From positions 1 through 37,773 of the IMG/VR virus record IMGVR_UViG_3300035703_000213: a stretch of 37,773 bases of DNA, one strand, 5' to 3'. Made by a program: the position numbers and the translations under genes. This document shows, piece after piece, positions 1-7,091 of the stretch. Below the pieces are notes generated by a model. That model was given only the letters and a program-made list of their open reading frames with translations. It did not search any database and was not told where the DNA came from. Numbering within the stretch: the first letter of the stretch is position 1; every line of letters begins with the position of its first letter. Origin of the DNA: a virus.

Positions 1-149
1 GGCGCTTTTACCAGAAGATCACGGACATCTATGCCACGGCCATGGATTACGACCGCGAGGCACCGATCACCCAGGAGTTCTTCGCCAAGGTGCAGAACAA
101 GATGCACTACGCCGTGCATGGTCACACATACAGCAGAGTACAGGTTTGA
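1..149 (+). pseudogene. RhuM-family host gene, 5' side fragment cut by prophage
   Basis: Read from base 3, the host DNA encodes RFYQKITDIYATAMDY, then EAPITQEFFAKVQNKMHYAV and HGHT. This matches the conserved C-terminal part of the RhuM family (virulence protein RhuM, function poorly known). After HGHT the frame runs into prophage DNA, adds seven unrelated residues and stops at 147..149. The family normally continues TAAE, and exactly that sequence appears, in phase, at 37653..37773 on the far side of the prophage. The gene is therefore interrupted, not just truncated by the window edge. Its 5' part lies outside the window. Family assignment is from motif recognition. Confidence 0.85.
123..127. 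repeat. Target-site duplication, left copy (cacac)
   Basis: The host reading ...catggtcacac / cacaccgccgcc... can be rebuilt only if cacac is shared by both flanks. The same five bases occur at 37653..37657. Five bp is the duplication length made by Mu-type transposition. Confidence 0.85.
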
Positions 150-187
150 AATACTTTGACTGACTTCAAAACACCTGAAATGGGTCT
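147..187 (+). promoter_or_regulatory. Left-end transposase binding sites (putative attL L1, L2)
   Basis: TGAAATGGGTCT at 176..187 recurs in inverted orientation at the right end (37602..37613). A weaker copy, TGAAATACTTTGAC, starts at 147, which is 20 bp from the left terminus. The first right-end box starts 19 bp from its terminus. Inverted boxes at matching distances from both termini fit MuA-type end-binding sites. Binding itself is inferred. Confidence 0.65.
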
Positions 188-202
188 AAACGCCCATCGC
201 CT

Positions 203-1759
203 TCACCCTTCCACACCGTTGAACGCACCCGCCACAATCGCGGCCTCCACGACTTCGGCCGCCCGGGTGTCGGACCAGTCCACAAACGTCGCCAGCAGCC
301 GGTCGCGGCACTCATCAGGTGTGCGGCTGGTCAAAATGATCTCGCGGACAGGGGCGAGACTACCGCGGTAGGCCTGCGAGATCGCCGCGGCGGCCTCGCG
401 AGAGATGGAATCAGCGGCCAGAGCGGCCTCTGCGGCGGTCGGGATGGCTGTGGCGGACAGTTTTCGGGTGGTCAAGGGTGCCGCGCCTGGATGAGCCGGC
501 TCAGGATCTCGCTCTATTTCCAGCCCCAGGCGCTTGCTGAGCACATTGAGGCTCTTGTCCGAGAGTCGGAGGCCGGCAGTCTTCAGCTTGCTGAGCACAT
601 CAGCCGTGGTCGAGTTCTCTTCAGGCTCTTCACCGCCAAACGTAATGTTGGGCGGATTGCCTGGGATCTGGTTGATGCGCAGGAAAGGGCGGAAGAGCTG
701 CTCGCGGAGCGTCTTGGCCAAGAACTTCTTGTCATGCTGGGCAAAATCCGCACGCACCTGGCTTTGCAGGTCGCTGGTGCCGCTGCCCAGGCCCGTGGGT
801 TTGGCGGTCGAGCTGAGAGTTTGCCCGAGGACGCGCTTGCTCTGCTCGTCACAGCAGAGGTCAAAGAATTTGCCGTGGGCATCTGCCGCGCCAGGCGCTG
901 CCTGGACAAGCTCCACCTGCGTGGCCGTCGTCACCACCAGGCCGCCGATGCGTGAGCTGAGGCGGAGAGCCTGCTGGAGGATCTGCCGGCTGCGTTCATC
1001 TTCCTTCTGAAATTTGGCGACAGGAAACGGCGTGCCGAAACGGTCGAGGAACCTCACCCACCACTCGCGGTCCTGGAGCTTCAAGAAACTCCACCAGACC
1101 AGGGCACGCATCGGGCCGCCCCAGTTGTCCGGGTGCTTCCGCATCAAATGGCCGCGGTGAATGATGTAGCGGCGTGGATCTGGGCGCTGCCAGCGGCCGG
1201 TTTTGTAACCCGTCACAGGATCGCAGAATTCGACCTCCAGCTTGCCCGTCGTCCAGCGGAGGAGGTGGTCAGGAACAGCAACCATGTCCGCCCAGTCGAG
1301 CAAGAGACCAGGCTCGCTGGTCTCCTTGTAAGTGCGCTCCACGATGGCCAGCGGCCAGATGTTGCCCCAGAGCAGATCCGCACACAGACCGGGAAAATCG
1401 GGCGCACGCTCGATGGCGGCGCGGATGGCCTCAGCGGCCACTTCGTCCCGGGCATCGTCCTGGCGATAGGGGGAGATCACCGGATCGTCTCCGAGCACGG
1501 CCAGGTGGCGCGTCTCGATCACGCCTTGAAGGTGCGTGTCCGCAATGAGCACGTCCCGGTAGATAGCAAAGAGATCACGCGTGTCACCCTGCTCAGCCTG
1601 CATGATGGCGGCATGAACCCGGTCCGCACTGATCGTGGCCAGCGTCGAGGTCGGCTCATTCCGCATGTCGAGCACGGTCTCAAGGGGGCGGGAAAGCTGC
1701 TGCCGTTCGAGTTCGGCAAGACGGGCGGCGAGTTCGGCTTTGGTGGGTGCTTTAGGCAT
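203..1759 (-). CDS. Portal protein, DUF935 / Mu gp29-like
   Basis: The product (518 aa) matches the DUF935 family, the portal ring of Mu-like phages that sits at one head vertex and conducts DNA. Supporting sequence includes the long middle segment with NWGGPMRALVWW, FLKLQDREWWVRFLDRFG and TPFPVAKF, and the later SSTAKPTGLGSG and VRADFAQHDKKFL motifs typical of gp29 proteins. An ATG at 1780 is possible, but the ATG at 1759 has AAGGA seven bases upstream, one of the few clear ribosome sites here, so I prefer it. It overlaps the terminase end by 8 bp. It is the last gene of the left arm. In Mu its neighbour would be MuF (gp30), which here lies about 25 kb away on the opposite strand. Confidence 0.9.
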   Translation of the reverse strand: MPKAPTKAELAARLAELERQQLSRPLETVLDMRNEPTSTLATISADRVHAAIMQAEQGDTRDLFAIYRDVLIADTHLQGVIETRHLAVLGDDPVISPYRQDDARDEVAAEAIRAAIERAPDFPGLCADLLWGNIWPLAIVERTYKETSEPGLLLDWADMVAVPDHLLRWTTGKLEVEFCDPVTGYKTGRWQRPDPRRYIIHRGHLMRKHPDNWGGPMRALVWWSFLKLQDREWWVRFLDRFGTPFPVAKFQKEDERSRQILQQALRLSSRIGGLVVTTATQVELVQAAPGAADAHGKFFDLCCDEQSKRVLGQTLSSTAKPTGLGSGTSDLQSQVRADFAQHDKKFLAKTLREQLFRPFLRINQIPGNPPNITFGGEEPEENSTTADVLSKLKTAGLRLSDKSLNVLSKRLGLEIERDPEPAHPGAAPLTTRKLSATAIPTAAEAALAADSISREAAAAISQAYRGSLAPVREIILTSRTPDECRDRLLATFVDWSDTRAAEVVEAAIVAGAFNGVEG

Positions 1760-3398
1760 GGAGGAATCCTTCCAGGGCATTTAGACCGCGCCTGAGCCAT
1801 GAGGGGTTGGGATCGCGCCCGTTGCTGCCACCCACATCACCGAGCTGCATGCCATCGGTGAAGGCATCCACCCCTCCCTCCGCAGCGAGGGCGAAGACGC
1901 TCAGCTTGGTGCTGTCGAAGGTGTCACCGTGATTCCCGGCGGCATCCAGCTCGCACACAAAGAGCCCCTTTTCCTTCTTCTGGAGAAGAAAATCGTCCTT
2001 CACCCATTTATCAGGCGGGAGGGCCAGCAGGCGGTCCGTCGCGGTGTTCACCAGCAGGCCGCCCGTCTTCTCCTTCATGCGCATCCTGGCCTTCGGGTTG
2101 TCGGGATCTTCCACCGTCTCCCCGCTCACTACGATGATCACGGTGAAGCCGGCCGCTTCCAGCGCGGTTTTCATCTGCGTAGCGAAATAACGCTCATTGG
2201 AGCCGTCTAGTGCCACGGCCTGAATGCGTGCCCCGGTGTGCTTCAGAGCCTCACAGGAGCGCAGCACGAGGCCTTTGGAGAATTCCGGGTTGGCGCTCTT
2301 CCAGCGCACGATCAGCCGAGCCCGGCGCTCCGCGCCCTTGCCCTGTGTAAGAGTGATCGAGCTGGGGTTGCTCTTGGCATTCGTGGTCGTGGCGATGTCG
2401 TAGCCCACGCCCCAGGTGCCTTGTGCGCCGATGTTTTGCACCGCGCCAACGACACGCGCCAGCGTGGCCTCTTCCTGCCCGGATTCGATGGTGCCGAGAT
2501 CATAGGCGAGACAATCCTCCGCGCCCTTGGCCTGGGCGGCTTCGATGGCCGTGCTCGGCATGGCCACCAGGCCGCCAGGGATGCGTTTCAGCGCGTAGTT
2601 GCGGTCCCACGCGTCTTTATCCAGCGCTCGGCTGCGATGCACCAAGGCGGGCACAGGCTCGCGCGTTTTGAGATCGTAGAGCTTTACCCCGGCCGCTTCG
2701 GCGTCGAAGACATCCACACGCAGGCAAAGCACGCCAGCGGCGGATTCATACCAGTGACCATCGGCACAGGGTTCAAAGGTCTGCCCCGGAATGGGCGGCA
2801 TGCCGATCTTGTAGCACAGATGGCTTTCGTCCGGCGGCGGAGTCGAGGCCATCAACACGCGGAAAGTCGGATCTCGGCTGGCGATGGGCTCCATGGCCTC
2901 AAACACCTCCGCGAAGTCGGGAATGAAGCCGATCTCGTCAATGAGCACATCCCCGGAGAAGCCGCGCGCCGTGGCAGGATTCGGCGCGATGATCTGCGTG
3001 CGGCTCACGACGGTGCGCGAGTGATGAAGGCGCATCTCCAGGCGGCTGCGCTCAAAGAGATCGGCGATGCCATCGAGGTCAATATCCTTGTATTCCTTGC
3101 CACCGCTGTCCGCCAGGCCGAGCTGCATCTTCGCGGCGGCGGCCTCTTCTTTCATGGCACTGAGGGCATCGGAAAGCACGGCGGCCTCTTTGTAGATCAG
3201 CTCCTTGCCCACGTTAATGGATGCGCTCGCGAAGGTCACGAGGCGGCCCGGATGCTTCATCATCTGCCGGAGAGAGATGCCCGCGAAAGTCGTGGTCTTG
3301 CCGAATTGGCGGCGGGCCTCAAAGTAGATCATGCCCACCTCACCAAAGCGCTTCATCAGCGCCCGCTGAGGCGGAAGCCAGACCAGGCGCTTACTCAC
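1752..3398 (-). CDS. Terminase large subunit, Mu gp28-like
   Basis: ATPase-nuclease motor that packages DNA into the head (548 aa). A Walker-A-like EARRQFGKT lies near residues 27-35 and a Walker B GDVLIDEIGF near 149-158. The C-terminal RNase-H-like nuclease shows the expected acidic positions: GVGYD near 334, ALDG near 398 and HGDTFD near 490-495. The start is taken as GTG at 3398, because GTGA then overlaps the TGA of the small terminase gene. A second GTG one codon upstream (3401) is equally open. It is translationally coupled to gp27-like upstream and overlaps the portal downstream, the Mu order 27-28-29 but on the minus strand. Confidence 0.92.
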   Translation of the reverse strand: MSKRLVWLPPQRALMKRFGEVGMIYFEARRQFGKTTTFAGISLRQMMKHPGRLVTFASASINVGKELIYKEAAVLSDALSAMKEEAAAAKMQLGLADSGGKEYKDIDLDGIADLFERSRLEMRLHHSRTVVSRTQIIAPNPATARGFSGDVLIDEIGFIPDFAEVFEAMEPIASRDPTFRVLMASTPPPDESHLCYKIGMPPIPGQTFEPCADGHWYESAAGVLCLRVDVFDAEAAGVKLYDLKTREPVPALVHRSRALDKDAWDRNYALKRIPGGLVAMPSTAIEAAQAKGAEDCLAYDLGTIESGQEEATLARVVGAVQNIGAQGTWGVGYDIATTTNAKSNPSSITLTQGKGAERRARLIVRWKSANPEFSKGLVLRSCEALKHTGARIQAVALDGSNERYFATQMKTALEAAGFTVIIVVSGETVEDPDNPKARMRMKEKTGGLLVNTATDRLLALPPDKWVKDDFLLQKKEKGLFVCELDAAGNHGDTFDSTKLSVFALAAEGGVDAFTDGMQLGDVGGSNGRDPNPSWLRRGLNALEGFLHA

Positions 3399-4054
3399 CA
3401 CGCATCGCCGAACAGATGCTTGCCCAGCGCCTCCAGTTTGGTGTCTGCGGCCATGTCACTCGTGGCGATGCGTTTGGCCTCTTCGTCCTTGGCAAATTCG
3501 ATGAACAGCTCTGCCGTCTCACGCTGGAAGCGTTTTTTATCGAGCGTGAGCTTTTCCTGATCGAGACCATGCTTCGACTTGTCCAGCTCCAGCCGCTCAT
3601 CGTCTTGCTCGATCTTGGCGATGGAGGCCAGCGCCTTCGCCAGTTTGTCCACGCCCACGCCGGTGATGGTGGGCTTGCCTTTCTCGTCGAATTCGACGCT
3701 TTGACCTTCTTCCAGCGCCTCGTGGATCTTGCCCACGGCGAGGGCGAGAAAGCCCTTCGACATCCGCCCGCCGGCTGCCTGGGCCAGACGCAAGCTCAAC
3801 TCTCCGAGTTTCTCCACGCGGCGCACGTCTTCTTGGTCCTTCATCCAGTCGTCAAACCCGCCCTGCCGCCACAGCGAGAGATTCGCATCACTGATGGGCT
3901 CTCCGTGAAAGCTCTTGGCGAGCACGGCTTTGACCTCCTCTTTCGCGTTAAGCCACTCCAGCAAGGTCTGCCCGTTCTCGTTGTCCCGCAGGCGCTGATT
4001 CAGCTCCTCACGGATGGCGAGGGGCAGACGAGCGATCTTTCCAATGCGGGCCAT
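3395..4054 (-). CDS. Terminase small subunit, DUF3486 / Mu gp27-like
   Basis: The protein has 219 aa. The opening MARIGKIARLPLAIREELNQ, followed by RLRDNENGQTLLEWLN, is characteristic of the DUF3486 family (Mu gp27), which recognises phage DNA and works with the gp28 motor. The N-terminal part has a helix-turn-helix-like composition. The middle and C-terminal parts are helical and charged (LDKSKHGLDQEKLTLDKKRF), consistent with oligomerisation. It ends in a 4-bp GTGA overlap with the large subunit. The start at 4054 is the only sensible ATG. Confidence 0.9.
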   Translation of the reverse strand: MARIGKIARLPLAIREELNQRLRDNENGQTLLEWLNAKEEVKAVLAKSFHGEPISDANLSLWRQGGFDDWMKDQEDVRRVEKLGELSLRLAQAAGGRMSKGFLALAVGKIHEALEEGQSVEFDEKGKPTITGVGVDKLAKALASIAKIEQDDERLELDKSKHGLDQEKLTLDKKRFQRETAELFIEFAKDEEAKRIATSDMAADTKLEALGKHLFGDAW

Positions 4055-4060
4055 GGTGGA

Positions 4061-4366
4061 TTAGGAGCGAGCGGGCCAGTGCCAGGTGTGGGGAGTCTTG
4101 CTGTCATCGCGATGACGGCTCATCAGCCAGAGTGAATCCGGCCCGTCGAGAATGGCCTGTCCGTTCATGAGGCCGTTTTCCTCATTCCAGACTCGCACGA
4201 TGATGGCGGGGACGATGTCGCCAGGCTGCACGGGGTTGCCGGGGCTTTCGTGTTCACCGATCAGGCCAGCGGCTTTGTGGCGCTCGCGTTGTTGGCGAAT
4301 CGCGGCGCAATCTGATTCAGAGAGGACATAGAGGACAGTGCGTCCGGTGGTGGGTGTCGTGTTCAT
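4061..4366 (-). CDS. Hypothetical protein in terminase/lysis cluster
   Basis: The product is a 101-aa protein that I do not recognise. A central stretch GDIVPAIIVRVWNEENGLMN, followed by GQAILDGPDSLWL, looks like a small beta-rich domain rich in Trp and Gly. The gene lies 7 bp downstream of the M15 peptidase gene and 6 bp upstream of the small terminase gene, in the same orientation, so it is almost certainly co-transcribed. It has neither a signal peptide nor a membrane segment. A small DNA-modulating or structural role is possible but unsupported. Confidence 0.7.
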   Translation of the reverse strand: MNTTPTTGRTVLYVLSESDCAAIRQQRERHKAAGLIGEHESPGNPVQPGDIVPAIIVRVWNEENGLMNGQAILDGPDSLWLMSRHRDDSKTPHTWHWPARS

Positions 4367-4373
4367 CGTGGAT

Positions 4374-4820
4374 TTACTTTTTGCCGAAGACTTGCTGCGC
4401 GTGCTTCCAGTCGCGGAAGTCGGCGTCTTCGAGGTGCGGGGTTTCCCAGCTCAGGTGGCGGAGACCGTGTTTTTCGGCGATGGCTTGAGCGCGGGAGTAA
4501 GCCTTCTCGTCGTCCCAGTCTGCCTCATACATGCCAGCGGCTTTCGGGTGCGCCTTGAGCGGCACAAAGTCGATGGCGAGGCCGTATTGGTGCATGCTTT
4601 GCCAAGGCCCGGCGTTGGTCACTTTGCGGCCCTTTTTGGTGCGGCCGATGGCATAAAGCTCCGCTTGGCGCTCAGGGCTACGATGGCCTTCGTAAATGTA
4701 GAGATTGAGCCCGGCGGCCTCACACTCCCGCGACCAGGCGATGACTTTTTTTCGAAAAGCAGGCTTTAAAGAAGCCAGCTTTTCTTCCTCGATCTTCATG
4801 ACGGCAGCGATGGAGATCAT
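4374..4820 (-). CDS. Phage endolysin, M15-type zinc peptidase
   Basis: Predicted peptidoglycan endopeptidase (148 aa) for host lysis. The family signature is clear: EGHRSPERQAELYAIGR near residues 44-60, SMHQYGLAIDF with zinc ligands H77 and D84, and SWETPHLE with H129. This is the D-Ala-D-Ala carboxypeptidase / L-alanyl-D-glutamate peptidase fold. It has no signal sequence, so it needs a holin; several small membrane proteins in this arm could serve. The ATG at 4820 overlaps the preceding TGA (ATGA). An internal ATG at residue 8 is an alternative start. Confidence 0.9.
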   Translation of the reverse strand: MISIAAVMKIEEEKLASLKPAFRKKVIAWSRECEAAGLNLYIYEGHRSPERQAELYAIGRTKKGRKVTNAGPWQSMHQYGLAIDFVPLKAHPKAAGMYEADWDDEKAYSRAQAIAEKHGLRHLSWETPHLEDADFRDWKHAQQVFGKK

Positions 4821-5098
4821 TTGCCCCTCCTTTCCTTCGCGGTGATGCCCTCGCCGGTGATCTGCCAGACCTTCACGGCGCTGGTCGGCGTCTCAAAGGC
4901 GCTTTCCACGAGATGCTGGCGCTCCAGCGTGGTGAGAGCGTCATTCACCTCATCGCGCTTGTAGTCAGTGCGGCGGAGAAAGACGCTGAAAATGGTATCG
5001 GCGCGGTGAGCGCCTTGCTTGCGGTGGTAGAGGGCGTCCAGCACCTCCGCACGGCAGTCTTCTTTGCGGATTTGGTCGAGGTCTTCCATGGGCCTCAT
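4817..5098 (-). CDS. Small winged-helix-like protein
   Basis: The product is a 93-aa charged protein. The segment RADTIFSVFLRRTDYKRDEV, followed by NDALTTLERQHLVES, reads like a winged-helix fold: recognition-helix region, then a beta wing ending in VKVWQITGEGITAKERR. Its position just before endolysin and terminase resembles small Mu late genes such as gp25/gp26, but I cannot claim homology. The start could be 5098 or the ATG at 5089. The stop overlaps the endolysin start by 4 bp. Confidence 0.7.
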   Translation of the reverse strand: MRPMEDLDQIRKEDCRAEVLDALYHRKQGAHRADTIFSVFLRRTDYKRDEVNDALTTLERQHLVESAFETPTSAVKVWQITGEGITAKERRGK

Positions 5099-5122
5099 CC
5101 ATCCGCCGGGCTCAGATCCGGC

Positions 5123-5458
5123 TCATGTCGTGCCCCGTGCGTTGCGCTGGCCGCGCATCGCCGCGAGGCGGTCTTTGACGGGCGTCTTCACGACCTCGTA
5201 ATGCTCCGCGATCTCCCGCCGCTTGCGTTCCTTGGCCTCCTGGCGGGCCTTGTCGATGCTGGTCCCATGCACCTCCACACCGTGGCGCGTGAGCAGTGCC
5301 GGCCAGAGCGTGACGGCCGCCGTGAGGCTCTCCTTAAAAACCGCCTGGTGGAGTGTGCAGCCCCATTCGGCGCGGAAGGTCTCGATCAGGATAAGCAGCC
5401 AGCCGGGGCCGTTCTGGCGGTCGAGATCCAGCGCCAGTGTCTGAAGCTGTTCGGCCAT
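5123..5458 (-). CDS. Tail assembly chaperone, T-type extension (frameshift partner)
   Basis: The 111-aa frame lies just downstream of the G-like gene. The segment FRAEWGCTLHQAVFKESLTA, followed by AVTLWPALLTRHG, resembles the short Trp-containing helical motif of second tail-chaperone frames. A -1 shift at GGGAAAC (5497..5503) in the upstream gene enters exactly this frame and stays open, adding RAQRLKKAQSQDQ before M1. It is therefore probably made mostly as the C-terminal part of a G-T fusion, although it also has its own ATG. In siphophages such fusions bind tail tube and tape measure proteins during tail assembly. Confidence 0.75.
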   Translation of the reverse strand: MAEQLQTLALDLDRQNGPGWLLILIETFRAEWGCTLHQAVFKESLTAAVTLWPALLTRHGVEVHGTSIDKARQEAKERKRREIAEHYEVVKTPVKDRLAAMRGQRNARGTT

Positions 5459-5472
5459 CTGGTCTTGCGACT

Positions 5473-5503
5473 GCGCCTTCTTCAGGCGCTGGGCGCGTTT
5501 CCC
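5473..5503 (-). promoter_or_regulatory. Programmed -1 ribosomal frameshift signal
   Basis: On the minus strand the slippery heptamer G-GGA-AAC (5503..5497) lies in the zero frame of the G-like gene in the required X-XXY-YYZ phase. Seven bases further downstream is a perfect 6-bp GC-rich stem, GCGCCT/AGGCGC with loop GAAGA (5489..5473). The stem begins just before the zero-frame TGA and extends past it. Shifting -1 joins the two open frames without a stop. Lambda G/GT uses GGGAAAG in the same role. Confidence 0.85.
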
Positions 5504-5937
5504 GCGTCATCGGGGCTGAGCTTGTCACTCTCCTCCTTGATCCACGCGGCCACTTTGGCGAGATCCGCCATCGTGAGGTGCATGGCGAACTCGATCACCG
5601 TCTTTTCAAACAAGGCCCCTTCGTCATCCGCCTGGATGATCTGCCAGGCCAGTTCGGGATTCTTCAAGAGGAAGGCCAGCGCCCCCATGCTGCCCATCGG
5701 GCTGCCGAGAGACTGCCGCTTCTCCGCCAGCTCGCTCACGCGATGCAGCATGAGCTGATAGGCCGCATGAATGGGCGGAAACACGATGCCAGCGATGACA
5801 CGGCCGCCGCTGGCGGCATCCAGCAGGCTGGCGGATTCTTCAGCAGAGAGGCCTTTGGCAGCGGCCTCCTTTTCGGCCTTCACGCCCGCGAGAAAGACGA
5901 GCTGATTGGCCTGGAGTTCGGTGAGGGTGGGTTTCAT
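5482..5937 (-). CDS. Tail assembly chaperone, G-like
   Basis: The protein has 151 aa and is mainly helical. The C-terminal part (NPELAWQIIQADDEGALFEK, then FAMHLTMADLAKVAAWIKEE) is acidic, followed by a short Asp/Pro tail. Near its end it carries the frameshift signal described at 5473..5503. A frameshifting gene pair downstream of a tail-tube-like gene is the classical signature of G/GT chaperones. Here the tape measure gene is not next door but in the right arm, on the other strand. The start is ATG 5937 (MKPTLTEL). The longer frame to 5973 only translates the heptad-repeat leader. Confidence 0.75.
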   Translation of the reverse strand: MKPTLTELQANQLVFLAGVKAEKEAAAKGLSAEESASLLDAASGGRVIAGIVFPPIHAAYQLMLHRVSELAEKRQSLGSPMGSMGALAFLLKNPELAWQIIQADDEGALFEKTVIEFAMHLTMADLAKVAAWIKEESDKLSPDDAGNAPSA

Positions 5938-5972
5938 GGAATGACGAATGATGAATGACGAGTGATGAATCA
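5938..5972 (-). repeat. Heptad-repeat leader before G-like gene
   Basis: In sense orientation this reads as degenerate repeats of CATTCGT/CATTCAT ending directly at the ATG. A 19-base core, TCATTCATCATTCGTCATT, also occurs in the leader of the plus-strand gene at 23531, more than 17 kb away. A sibling leader fills 6210..6243. Confidence 0.75.
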
Positions 5973-6209
5973 TTGAGGCTTATCTTGCTCGCGGCGATGC
6001 AGCTCCATGGCTTTGATGCTCTCCTGGCTCTTGAGCCGCCCGCGCTGATGGACGTAGAGCAGGCCTAGCAGCGTCACGCCGCCAGCGGCCCACGTCACAC
6101 TGGTGAGCGAAAGAGCTGCCTGAGCGGTGAGTAAAAGACCACCGATGATGACCACCCAAAATTCAGTGGTGGAAACGCCGGGCTTGAGGGGAGGGGTGGG
6201 GAGGTTCAT
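5970..6209 (-). CDS. Small membrane protein, holin candidate
   Basis: The product has 79 aa. There are two closely spaced hydrophobic stretches: FWVVIIGGLLLTAQAALSL near residues 17-35, then VTWAAGGVTLLGLLYV. A charged C-terminal tail follows (HQRGRLKSQESIKAMELHRR). Size, two transmembrane segments and a basic cytoplasmic tail fit small phage holins, but no family motif proves it. The start is taken at ATG 6209 (MNLPTP), because the longer open frame only reads the repeat leader and the previous gene. It lies between a 97-aa gene and the chaperone genes. Confidence 0.7.
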   Translation of the reverse strand: MNLPTPPLKPGVSTTEFWVVIIGGLLLTAQAALSLTSVTWAAGGVTLLGLLYVHQRGRLKSQESIKAMELHRREQDKPQ

Positions 6210-6243
6210 CGCAATGACGAATGAGGAATGGTGAATGATGAAA

Positions 6244-6537
6244 TCAGTAACCTGCTGGAATGCCTGCGGCCGTGTTTTTGCCACTGCCAATCATCGAGCG
6301 CTTTTGAGCGTAAGCCTGAAGGCAGCTTCGCGCATGAGCCCGCAGCCTGGCCTCTGTGCTGTGGCGATGCGCGGCGGCTTCGCGTTGGGCTTGATAGCGT
6401 GCCTCTGCGGCATTTGATTGCGCGTAATGCCACGAGCCCAAGAGCTGCTTCAGATGCCGGAAGGCGGCGGCTGGCGAGCTAAAACGGATGCCCGCCATGA
6501 GGCGGTTGATGCGAGAGAGGAGTTTGAGGAGGTTCAT
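6244..6537 (-). CDS. Hypothetical basic helical protein
   Basis: The product is a 97-aa basic protein, rich in Ala, Arg and Gln. The middle (NAAEARYQAQREAAAHRHST, then EARLRAHARSCLQAYAQ) is predicted to be one long amphipathic helix or coiled coil. It has no membrane segment, and I do not recognise a family. It is flanked by a lipoprotein gene and a holin-like gene, so a lysis or spanin role is conceivable but not shown. A GC-rich hairpin (6581..6602) sits between it and the upstream lipoprotein gene. Confidence 0.6.
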   Translation of the reverse strand: MNLLKLLSRINRLMAGIRFSSPAAAFRHLKQLLGSWHYAQSNAAEARYQAQREAAAHRHSTEARLRAHARSCLQAYAQKRSMIGSGKNTAAGIPAGY

Positions 6538-6580
6538 GGTCTTTGCTGGTTTCGGCGGAGCGGTCTCGCTCGCTGAATGC

Positions 6581-6602
6581 GGCCCCGTGTTGCCTCGGGG
6601 CC
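6581..6602 (-). terminator. GC-rich hairpin after lipoprotein gene
   Basis: Perfect 7-bp stem GGCCCCG/CGGGGCC with an 8-base loop, 23 bp past the lipoprotein stop codon (read on the minus strand). No T-run follows, so it may be an attenuator or processing site and not a strong terminator. Confidence 0.35.
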
Positions 6603-6624
6603 GTGGTTCAGCGGGCGGCGGCCC

Positions 6625-7050
6625 CTACTTGCCGGAAGGGACCGCCAGAGGGCCGTTGAAGTGCTCCACGGCGGCATTCACAGCCTCGCTGGCAACTCGC
6701 AGGGCGGTGGCCTGCGCCTCGGGAGAATCAAACGGCGTCTCGGTGATCAGCATCTTGGCGGCGTCTCCCGCGGCCAGGACGGTGAGCGCTGCCAGCGGCT
6801 TGTTCTGCTCGCCCAGATTGGTGGCGATGGTGTCAGAGACCGTGCTCACGACTTGAAAGCCGAGCTGCTTGCCCGCGCTCTTCACATCCACCTTTTGACC
6901 ACTGGCCTTTTGCAGCGCCAGATCAATGCTGGCACGGGCGATCATCGCGCCGGTGTCGATGGCGTTCTGTTTGGTGAAGGCTCCACAGGCCGCCAGCATG
7001 AGGCAGCAGAGTGCGGAGAAGAGAGAACGGAGAGTGAAGGGTGTTTTCAT
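6625..7050 (-). CDS. Phage-encoded lipoprotein
   Basis: The protein has 141 aa. The N terminus MKTPFTLRSLFSALCCLMLA runs into AC-GAF, a type II signal peptide with lipobox LAAC near residues 18-21, so the mature protein is probably lipid-anchored at Cys21. The mature part is Ala-rich and helical, with no recognised domain. In this position it could be an outer spanin-like lipoprotein or a superinfection-exclusion protein. The first fits its neighbourhood of small membrane genes, but the length is unusual. The start is ATG 7050; the longer frame only translates the AT-rich repeat leader at 7051..7091. Confidence 0.75.
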   Translation of the reverse strand: MKTPFTLRSLFSALCCLMLAACGAFTKQNAIDTGAMIARASIDLALQKASGQKVDVKSAGKQLGFQVVSTVSDTIATNLGEQNKPLAALTVLAAGDAAKMLITETPFDSPEAQATALRVASEAVNAAVEHFNGPLAVPSGK

Positions 7051-7091
7051 GATGCTTTGATTTTTCATCTTTAATCTTTGATCTTTGGGCT
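7051..7091 (-). repeat. AT-rich heptad leader before lipoprotein gene
   Basis: Sense strand: degenerate AAAGATC/AAAGATT/AAAGATG units directly before the ATG. It belongs to the same class of pre-start tandem repeats as the CATTCGT and TCTCCGC leaders, with a different unit. Confidence 0.6.

Noticed and set aside
2238-3560. 440-aa plus-strand frame opposite terminase
   Set aside because: Shadow of the terminase genes; no motif, and it crosses the terminase gene boundary.
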